DNA from: Gammaproteobacteria bacterium
GTDB taxonomy: Bacteria > Pseudomonadota > Gammaproteobacteria > S012-40
Reading direction: 5' to 3'
Length of the DNA stretch: 18,363 bases
Assembly: GCA_015491615.1 (NCBI GenBank)
Contig: WFVN01000168.1
Span: 1 to 18,363 of the forward strand
In this document: positions 13,041 through 18,363 of the stretch, one piece after another
Layout of the letters: each line of letters begins with the position of its first letter
How positions within the stretch are numbered: the stretch's first letter is position 1
Program-made: the position numbers and the translations under genes
Notes under the pieces: generated by a model
What the model was told of the DNA's origin: nothing
Seen by the model: the letters and a program-made list of their open reading frames with translations, nothing else
Database searches by the model: none

Positions 13041-13682
13041 TCAGTCCGCCTCCGTGGTCTTGTGGGGGTATTCGCACAGGTCCTCGATGATACAGGCGCC
13101 GCAACGGGGCTTGCGCGCGGTGCACACGTAGCGCCCGTGGAGGATGAGCCAGTGGTGGGCATGGCGGCGGTATTCGGGGGGGACGACCCGTTCCAGTTGC
13201 TTTTCCACCGCCAAGGGGGTCTTGCCCTTGGCCAGGCCGATGCGGTTGGCGACGCGGAAGATGTGGGTGTCCACGGCGATGGTGGGCTCGCCGAAGGCGG
13301 TGTTGAGGACCACGTTGGCGGTCTTGCGTCCCACCCCCGGCAGGGCCTCCAGCTCGCGCCGGGTGCGCGGCACCTCGCCGCCGTATTTCTCCACCAGGAT
13401 GCCGCAGGTCTCGATGATGTGCTTGGCCTTGCTGTTGTACAGGCCGATGTGGCGGATGTGGCGCTTGATGCCTTCTTCTCCCAGCGCGAGCATGGCCTCG
13501 GGGATGGGGGCCTCGCGGAACAGGGTCGCGGTGGCCTTGTTGACCGCCTTGTCGGTGGTCTGGGCGGAGAGCATGACGGCGATGAGGAGCTGGAAGGGGG
13601 TCTCGTAGTTCAGCTCGGTGGTGGGGTGGGGGTCAGCCTCGGCGAAACGCTTGAAGATCTCGCGGATTTTCTTCTTGTCCAT
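13041..13682 (-). CDS. nth: Endonuclease III
   Basis: A 213-residue DNA glycosylase/AP lyase that removes oxidised pyrimidines. It shows the helix-hairpin-helix LPGVGRKTAN with catalytic Lys120, the catalytic Asp138 in AVDTHIFRV, and the [4Fe-4S] cysteines Cys187, Cys194, Cys197 and Cys203. All are at the same numbers as in E. coli Nth. No good ribosome site is visible before the ATG at 13682. A GC-rich hairpin lies 10 bases upstream, between this gene and the preceding one. In E. coli nth follows rsxE directly; here one extra gene intervenes. Confidence 0.95.
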   Translation of the reverse strand: MDKKKIREIFKRFAEADPHPTTELNYETPFQLLIAVMLSAQTTDKAVNKATATLFREAPIPEAMLALGEEGIKRHIRHIGLYNSKAKHIIETCGILVEKYGGEVPRTRRELEALPGVGRKTANVVLNTAFGEPTIAVDTHIFRVANRIGLAKGKTPLAVEKQLERVVPPEYRRHAHHWLILHGRYVCTARKPRCGACIIEDLCEYPHKTTEAD

Positions 13683-13691
13683 GGGGGAGTG

Positions 13692-13712
13692 GCGCCCGGC
13701 CGGACCGGGCGC
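13692..13712 (-). other. GC-rich hairpin between the 143-residue gene and nth
   Basis: GCGCCCGG (13692-13699) pairs with CCGGGCGC (13705-13712) with a five-base loop. There is no T-tract on either side. It fills most of the 36-base gap upstream of nth, so it may reduce read-through, stabilise the upstream message or affect nth translation. Confidence 0.45.
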
Positions 13713-13718
13713 GCCGCT

Positions 13719-14150
13719 TCAGGTGTGGCGGAAGTAGCCCACTTCCGGGGCCGGCGGGCGGGGGTTGGCCTTGGCTTCGGCCTCCAGTTCGTGGAGGAAT
13801 GCCTCGTGCGCCTTTTCCAGTTTCTGGCGCGTCTCGTCGTTCAGCTTGGGCCAGATGACGTCCCGCAGGAGGTCGCCCAGGTCCATCATGTACAGGGCCC
13901 AGCGCTTGTTCTTGAGGTGGAAGTCGTGGTGGGGGTGGTGGCCCAGGGGATAGTCGTTGAAGAGGATGCCCTTGGTCACCCGCAGGTCAGGATCGTTGAG
14001 GACGAAGTCGCGGGCCCAGTCGTACCACCATTTGTAGTACTTCTCCTGCAGCGCCTCGTTGAGGGCGTGGCCCTCGAAGAAGGCCTCGTACACGTTGCGG
14101 GCGTTGCCGTAGCGCAGGCCCCGACCCAGGAAGGGGAGATGTCCGGCCAT
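13719..14150 (-). CDS. Unrecognised His- and aromatic-rich 143-residue protein between rnfE and nth
   Basis: I do not recognise this protein. It is soluble, with no signal peptide, membrane segment or cysteine. The middle is rich in Trp, Tyr and Phe (YYKWWYDWARDF, residues 38-49) and carries a His cluster HHPHHDFH at 71-78, followed by KRWALYMMDLGDLLRDVIW. The C-terminal third (103-128) is a charged helix that could form a coiled coil, and the end is Pro-rich. GGAGGAG lies six bases before the ATG at 14150, a strong ribosome site, so it is very likely expressed. It follows rnfE by 40 bases and precedes nth by 36. The His cluster suggests metal or haem contact, but that is a guess. Confidence 0.8.
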   Translation of the reverse strand: MAGHLPFLGRGLRYGNARNVYEAFFEGHALNEALQEKYYKWWYDWARDFVLNDPDLRVTKGILFNDYPLGHHPHHDFHLKNKRWALYMMDLGDLLRDVIWPKLNDETRQKLEKAHEAFLHELEAEAKANPRPPAPEVGYFRHT

Positions 14151-14180
14151 GTTCGCTCCTCCGTGGTTGATTAGTTTTTG

Positions 14181-14186
14181 ATTATA
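14181..14186 (-). promoter_or_regulatory. Perfect -10 box before the 143-residue gene
   Basis: TATAAT reads on the minus strand at 14186-14181, 30 bases before the ATG at 14150. It lies in a locally AT-rich gap after rnfE. No -35 box is visible, so it is only a candidate internal promoter that would uncouple this gene, nth and DUF1841 from rnf. Confidence 0.3.
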
Positions 14187-14190
14187 GACT

Positions 14191-14898
14191 TCAACGGGCG
14201 GGGGCCGCATCCCCCTCGCCCTCGGCCGCTTCCGGTACCGGTGTGGCGGCTTGGGCGGCCCGTGCCGCGCGGCGCGCGTCGATGAGGTTCTTGAGGGCGA
14301 TGAGCAGGGCGAGGCCGAAGAAGGCCCCGGGGGGCAGGATGGCGAGGAGGAATCCCCGGTAGTCCTCCGCCAGGGTGATTTCCCAGTCGCGGAAGGCCGG
14401 CCCCAGGAGGAGGTCCAGGCGCGCCAGGAGGGTGCCCTGACCGAGGGCCTCGCGCAGGGCGCCGAGGACCACCAGCACGCCGGTGAAGCCGAGTCCCATC
14501 ATGAGGCCGTCCAGGGCCGCGGGGGCGGGCCGGTTCTTGGAGGCGAAGGACTCGGCGCGGGCGATGATGGCGCAGTTGGTGACGATGAGGGGGATGAAGA
14601 TGCCCAGGACCTTGTAGAGGTCGTGGCGGTAGGCGTTCATGAGCAGCTCGACGGCCGTCACCAGGGCGGCGATGACGAGGACGAAGACGGGGATGCGCAG
14701 CTCGTCCCGCACCCAGTCGCGGATGAGGGAGACGGTGAGGTTGGAGCCGACGAGGACGAAGGTGGTGGCCAGGCCCAGCCCCAGGGCGTTGGTGACGGTG
14801 GAGCTCACCGCCAGCAGGGGGCACAGGCCGAGGATCTGCACCAGGGCGGGGTTGTTGTGCCACAGGCCCTGGCGGGCGATGTCGCGGTAGTCGCTCAT
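14191..14898 (-). CDS. rnfE: Rnf complex subunit RnfE
   Basis: A 235-residue integral membrane subunit of the Rnf complex, which couples electron flow between ferredoxin and NAD+ to ion transport across the inner membrane; the E. coli homologue RsxE helps keep SoxR reduced. It starts MSDYRDIARQGLWHNNPALVQILGLCPLLAVSST and contains IFIPLIVTNCAIIARAESFASKN, both hallmarks of RnfE/NqrD proteins, including the membrane Cys residues at about 26 and 109. About six membrane helices are visible, then a charged Ala/Glu-rich tail. GGAGGAGGAAG precedes the ATG, which overlaps the rnfG stop by four bases. Confidence 0.95.
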   Translation of the reverse strand: MSDYRDIARQGLWHNNPALVQILGLCPLLAVSSTVTNALGLGLATTFVLVGSNLTVSLIRDWVRDELRIPVFVLVIAALVTAVELLMNAYRHDLYKVLGIFIPLIVTNCAIIARAESFASKNRPAPAALDGLMMGLGFTGVLVVLGALREALGQGTLLARLDLLLGPAFRDWEITLAEDYRGFLLAILPPGAFFGLALLIALKNLIDARRAARAAQAATPVPEAAEGEGDAAPAR

Positions 14899-15563
14899 GG
14901 TTCTTCCTCCTCCGGCGGGACCTCGCTGGGGCGTTGGAACAGGGTGTCACGGTGCTGTCGGTAGAAAATGAGGGCCTTCTTCACCGCCTTGACCACGGCC
15001 CGCGGGGTGATGGTGGCGCCGGTGAACTGGTCGAAGGCGCCGCCGTCGCGTTTCACCTTCCAGCGTTTCTCCGGCGGGTCGCCCAGGGACTTGCCGGTGA
15101 AACGCAGGATCCAGTCCGACTTCTCCGGTTCGATGGCGTCCCCCAGGCCCGGGGTCTCCTTGTGGGACACCGCCCGCACCCCGAGGATGCGCCCCTGCGT
15201 GTCGATGCCCACCAGCAGCTTGATTTTGCCGCCGTAGCCGTCCGGGGCGACGGTGGTGATGATCACCGCCACCGGTTTGCCGCCCTTGCGCGCCCGGTAC
15301 ACGGGTTTGGGTTCGTCGTCGCCGAGGAGTTCCGGGTCGGTGACGTAGACGACGTCGCGCACCAGGTCGTTGTCGTGCAGGGTGGGGGAGATGATCTCGT
15401 GCAGGCCGCGCAGCACGGCGAGGCGCTCGTTCTCGGCGATCTGCTCGCGCGTGAGCAGGTGGGTGGCGGCTACCAGGGCGGTGGCGACGAGGGCGAACAG
15501 GCCCAGGAACAGGGCCCCGCGCAGGGCATTTGTCAGGGTCTCGCGGCTATTTTTTCGGTGCAT
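14895..15563 (-). CDS. rnfG: Rnf complex subunit RnfG (FMN-carrying)
   Basis: A 222-residue subunit with one N-terminal membrane helix (GALFLGLFALVATALVAATHLL) and a periplasmic domain. The domain carries covalently bound FMN through a threonine in the motif S/T-G-A-T. Here TGATITPRAVV occupies residues 181-191, with Thr184 as the attachment site. HKETPGLGD and the preceding GYGGKIKLLVGID are also conserved. It overlaps rnfD by 17 bases and rnfE by four, as expected in a compact operon. Confidence 0.95.
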   Translation of the reverse strand: MHRKNSRETLTNALRGALFLGLFALVATALVAATHLLTREQIAENERLAVLRGLHEIISPTLHDNDLVRDVVYVTDPELLGDDEPKPVYRARKGGKPVAVIITTVAPDGYGGKIKLLVGIDTQGRILGVRAVSHKETPGLGDAIEPEKSDWILRFTGKSLGDPPEKRWKVKRDGGAFDQFTGATITPRAVVKAVKKALIFYRQHRDTLFQRPSEVPPEEEEP

Positions 15564-16599
15564 GACCGAAGACCCGCGGCTGGGTGTAGTAGTCGATGGT
15601 GGGGGCGGCCATGTTCATAAGAAGGACGGCGAAGGCGACGCCGTCCGGATAGCCGCCCCAGGTGCGGATGACGTAGGTGAGCAGGCCGACGCCGGCGCCG
15701 TAGATGAGGCGCCCCTTGGGGGTGGTGGCGGCGGTCACCGGGTCGGTGGCGATGAAGAAGGCGCCGAACAGGGCGGCGCCGCTGAAGACGTGGAACAGGG
15801 GCGAGGGGTAAGTGTCCGGGTCGTGGAGGTTGAACACCAGGGCGACGACGAACAGGGTCCCCAGCATGGCCAGGGGAATCTGCCAGGCGATGGCCCGCTT
15901 GTAGAGCAGGAACAGGCCGCCGAGGAGGATCCAGTTGCCGATCCACTCGATGCCCCGGCCGCTGAAGTCGCCGAACAGGTGGGCGTACTCGGTGAAGGTC
16001 TCGGTGAGGGTGACGTCGTTGGTGAGCTGCGTCTTCACCAGGTCCAGGGGGGTGGCCATGGAGAGGGCGTCCAGGCCGCTAGCGGGGGGGATGCCGAAAT
16101 AGATGAGGGAGAGGGCCTGGATGGGGTCCAGAGGGGTGCCGCCCACCACCCTCGGGGCGGCCCAGGTGCTCATCTCCAGGGGGAAGGAGACGAGGAGCAT
16201 GACGTAGGCGGCCATGGCCGGATTGAAGGGGTTGTAGCCCAGGCCGCCGTAAAGCTGCTTGACGACGACGATGGCGAACAGGGCCCCCAGGGCGGCGATC
16301 CACCAGGGGGCGTAGGGGGGCAGTGAGAAGGCCAACAGGGTAGCGGTGACCAGGGCGCTACCGTCCATCAGGTGGGGGGCGACGGGACGGCGACGCAGCT
16401 TCAACACCAGGGCCTCGCCGCCGAGGGCGAAGACGATGGCGGTGAGGGTCTGGATGGGCAGGCCCCAGCCGAAGTACCAGACGTGGGCGATGGCCGCCGG
16501 AGTGAGGGCGACGAAGACCGTCATCATCAGCCGCGGGACGCTGCTGGTGTCATGGATGTGGGGGGAGCTGGGGGTGTGCAGGTGCGGACGCAGACTCAT
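15547..16599 (-). CDS. rnfD: Rnf complex subunit RnfD
   Basis: A 350-residue membrane subunit with about nine helices that also carries flavin. It starts MSLRPHLHTPSSPHIHDTSSV, as RnfD proteins do, and includes KQLYGGLGYNPFNPAMAAY and HVFSGAALFGAFFIATDPVT. The candidate FMN-binding threonine is Thr183 in LSMATPLDL, in the position of the S-x-x-T motif. The ATG at 16599 overlaps the rnfC stop by four bases. The open frame continues upstream opposite no conserved sequence, so the longer reading to 17814 is rejected. Confidence 0.93.
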   Translation of the reverse strand: MSLRPHLHTPSSPHIHDTSSVPRLMMTVFVALTPAAIAHVWYFGWGLPIQTLTAIVFALGGEALVLKLRRRPVAPHLMDGSALVTATLLAFSLPPYAPWWIAALGALFAIVVVKQLYGGLGYNPFNPAMAAYVMLLVSFPLEMSTWAAPRVVGGTPLDPIQALSLIYFGIPPASGLDALSMATPLDLVKTQLTNDVTLTETFTEYAHLFGDFSGRGIEWIGNWILLGGLFLLYKRAIAWQIPLAMLGTLFVVALVFNLHDPDTYPSPLFHVFSGAALFGAFFIATDPVTAATTPKGRLIYGAGVGLLTYVIRTWGGYPDGVAFAVLLMNMAAPTIDYYTQPRVFGHAPKK

Positions 16600-18161
16600 G
16601 CGCCGTCTCCTTCGCCGTCGTCCGCGCCAGGGGTGCGTTTCTTGGTCTTGGCCTTCTCCAGGGCGTCGAGGATCTTGGCCTGGCGTTCGCCCTCGCTGGC
16701 CACGCGCCGTTTCTTGTGGCGTTCGGCGCGTTCGCGCTTCTCCCGTTCCAGGCGCGCCTGGCGGGCCTCGAAGCGGCGCCGTGCCAGGTCTGCCTTCTCC
16801 CGCTCCCGCTCGCGCGCCCAGATGGCGGTCTTGGCGTAGCGGTAGTACTGCACCAGGGGGATGTGGCTGGGGCAGACGTAGTCGCAGCAGCCGCATTCGA
16901 TGCAGTCGAACAGGTGGTATTCCTGCACCTTGTCCAGATCCTTGGCGCGCGCGTACCAGTAGAGCTGCTGGGGCAGGAGCTCCATGGGGCAGACGTCGTA
17001 GCAGCGCCCACAGCGGATGCAGGGGCGCGCCTCGCCGCGGTGGGGCAGGGGCATGTCGGCGCGCGTCACCGCCAGGATGCAGTTGGTGGTCTTGATCACA
17101 GGCACGGCGTCGGTGTGTACCGCCACCCCCATCATGGGGCCGCCCATGATGAGCTTGTCGAGGGTGCCGGGGACGCCGTGGCATTCCTCCAGGAGGTCGT
17201 GGAAGGGGGTGCCGATGAGGACCTCCAGGTTGCGCGGCTCGGCCACCCCGCCGGCGATGGTGACGATGCGCGAGATGAGCGGTTCGCCCAGGGTTACCGC
17301 CCGGTGTACGGCGCTGGCGGTGCCCACGTTGTGGCACACCACGCCGATGTCGATGGGCAGGCCGTTGCTGGGCACCTCCTCGCCGGTGACGGTTTTGATG
17401 AGTTGTTTCTCCGCCCCGGCGGGGTAGACGGTGGGCACTTCCACCACCTCCACCTCGGTAAGGCTGCGGGCACGGATGGCCTGGCGCAGGGCCTCGATGG
17501 CCTGGGGCTTGTTGTTCTCCACGGCGATGACGCAGGTCTCCGCCTGCAGGGCGTGGCGCATCACCTCCAGGCCGCTCAGGATGTCGTAGGGGCGCTCGCG
17601 CATGAGCATGTCGTCGCAGGTGATGTAGGGCTCGCACTCGGCGCCGTTGAGGATCAGGGTCTTGACCAGCTTGCCGGGCAGGGGGTTGAGCTTCACGGCG
17701 GTGGGGAAGCCGGCCCCGCCCAGGCCGACGATGCCCGCCTCGCGGATGAGATTGCGCAGGTGCGAGGGGTCCATGTCGCGGTAGTCCTCGGGCAGCTCCT
17801 TGCGCCAGCGCCATTGTTCCTGGCCGTCCGTCTCGATGACGATGCAGGGGGCGGAGCGGCCGGAAGGATGGGGGATGGGGCGGTCCTCGATGGCCACCAC
17901 GGTGCCGGAGCTGGAGGCGTGCACGGGGGCGCTCACGTAGTCCGCCGCGCGGGCGATGAGCTGCCCCTTGAGGACCGTCTCGCCCACCGCCACCAGGGGT
18001 TCGGCGGGCTGGCCGATGTGCTGGGCGAGGGGGATGACGAGGATCTTGGGCAGGCGCGCCGGGCGGATGGGCAGGCGCGTGGATTCGTGCTTGTGCCCGG
18101 GCAGGTGCACGCCGCCGTGGAAGTGGTACAAGGGGCGACCGGCGGTCGGCTCAAACGCCAT
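16596..18161 (-). CDS. rnfC: Rnf complex subunit RnfC
   Basis: A 521-residue membrane-associated subunit that accepts or donates electrons to NAD(H). The flavin/NADH domain shows GLGGAGFPT (146-154) and NGAECEPYITCDD (172-184). Two [4Fe-4S] clusters are bound by Cys381/384/387/391 (CIRCGRCYDVCP) and Cys420/423/426/430 (CIECGCCDYVCP). The end is a charged coiled coil of about 70 residues, much shorter than the long Ala/Lys-rich tail of the E. coli protein. It overlaps rnfB by 11 bases. Confidence 0.96.
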   Translation of the reverse strand: MAFEPTAGRPLYHFHGGVHLPGHKHESTRLPIRPARLPKILVIPLAQHIGQPAEPLVAVGETVLKGQLIARAADYVSAPVHASSSGTVVAIEDRPIPHPSGRSAPCIVIETDGQEQWRWRKELPEDYRDMDPSHLRNLIREAGIVGLGGAGFPTAVKLNPLPGKLVKTLILNGAECEPYITCDDMLMRERPYDILSGLEVMRHALQAETCVIAVENNKPQAIEALRQAIRARSLTEVEVVEVPTVYPAGAEKQLIKTVTGEEVPSNGLPIDIGVVCHNVGTASAVHRAVTLGEPLISRIVTIAGGVAEPRNLEVLIGTPFHDLLEECHGVPGTLDKLIMGGPMMGVAVHTDAVPVIKTTNCILAVTRADMPLPHRGEARPCIRCGRCYDVCPMELLPQQLYWYARAKDLDKVQEYHLFDCIECGCCDYVCPSHIPLVQYYRYAKTAIWAREREREKADLARRRFEARQARLEREKRERAERHKKRRVASEGERQAKILDALEKAKTKKRTPGADDGEGDGA

Positions 18162-18363
18162 GGTGGCGATGCTCCTCGTCGGGATGGGGCCAGACCCAGT
18201 GGTGCAGGTCTTCCTCCACCGGCACCATGTCGATGCAGTCCACCGGGCAGGGGGGCAGGCACAGCTTGCAGCCGGTGCACTCCTCGGCGATCACCGTGTG
18301 CATCTGCTTGGGGGCGCCGAGGATGGCGTCCACCGGACAGGCCTGGATGCACAGGGTGCAGCC
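18151..18363 (-). CDS. rnfB: Rnf complex subunit RnfB, C-terminal part (5' end outside window)
   Basis: The last 70 residues of the ferredoxin-like subunit of the Rnf complex. Two cysteine motifs are visible: GCTLCIQACPVDAI at the window edge and CTGCKLCLPPCPVDCIDM, as in RnfB proteins with bacterial-type ferredoxin domains. The C-terminus HHWVWPHPDEEHRHHGV is His-rich. The N-terminal membrane anchor and the first cluster motif lie outside the window, and rnfA is expected beyond. Confidence 0.93.
   Translation of the reverse strand, partial: GCTLCIQACPVDAILGAPKQMHTVIAEECTGCKLCLPPCPVDCIDMVPVEEDLHHWVWPHPDEEHRHHGV

Noticed and set aside
13032..14174. Plus-strand 380-codon frame opposite nth and the 143-residue gene
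   Set aside because: Shadow frame: the opposite strand encodes Nth with all catalytic residues, and the frame itself is Val/Gly/His-rich with no domain.
16600..17814. Upstream extension of the rnfD frame giving 755 codons
   Set aside because: The extra part is Arg/Pro/Gly-rich and lies inside rnfC in another frame. RnfD homology starts exactly at ATG 16599, which overlaps the rnfC stop.
1..18363. CRISPR arrays, tRNA or rRNA genes, riboswitches
   Set aside because: No spaced direct repeats, cloverleaf or rRNA sequence was seen in reading both strands. The short hairpins found lack conserved riboswitch cores.

Overview
The window is GC-rich and reads as a gammaproteobacterial chromosome. The markers are Rsd/AlgQ, RluE, the AmpD-AmpE pair, the small families DUF2835, DUF3135 and DUF1841, and an rnfBCDGE-nth block in the gammaproteobacterial order. 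I cannot name the genus. Every call comes from reading the sequence and from memory of protein families; no search was run. Coding is dense and no gene-free stretch exceeds about 200 bases.

Left part (1-4533). The window opens in the last third of an IS3-like transposase, whose probable terminal repeat ends near 335. An AT-rich promoter-like tract follows, then a DUF3135 gene with a clear intrinsic terminator. Next come an Rrf2-family regulator, a two-domain class II aldolase/short-chain dehydrogenase and, convergent with it and with no bases between the stop codons, a second Rrf2 regulator. Both Rrf2 proteins lack the three cluster-binding cysteines of IscR. The second one's promoter region carries two perfect inverted repeats, over the -10 and around the expected transcription start. 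Upstream of it on the same strand lies rsd, a sigma-70 sequestering protein.

Middle part (4689-10577). A DUF2835 gene overlaps rluE (23S rRNA pseudouridine synthase) tail to tail. A metal-uptake locus follows. A znuA-znuC-znuB-like ABC operon on the minus strand is divergent from an OprB-like outer-membrane porin and a nikR gene on the plus strand. The permease and NikR both carry His-rich C-terminal tails, while the binding protein lacks the usual His-rich loop. NikR keeps all four nickel ligands and sits where one would expect Zur. A gapped inverted repeat resembling a NikR site overlaps the putative znuA promoter. Together the genes suggest outer-membrane entry, periplasmic capture and ATP-driven import of a transition metal under nickel-sensing control. 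This is the most interesting hypothesis in the window.

Right part (10607-18363). A small secreted Sel1-repeat protein is divergent from ampD-ampE (muropeptide recycling). On the minus strand runs rnfB(partial)-C-D-G-E, an ion-pumping ferredoxin:NAD+ oxidoreductase with overlapping genes. It is followed by an unrecognised His- and aromatic-rich 143-residue protein, then nth (endonuclease III) and a DUF1841 gene. In E. coli nth directly follows rsxE, so the 143-residue gene is an insertion into a conserved order.
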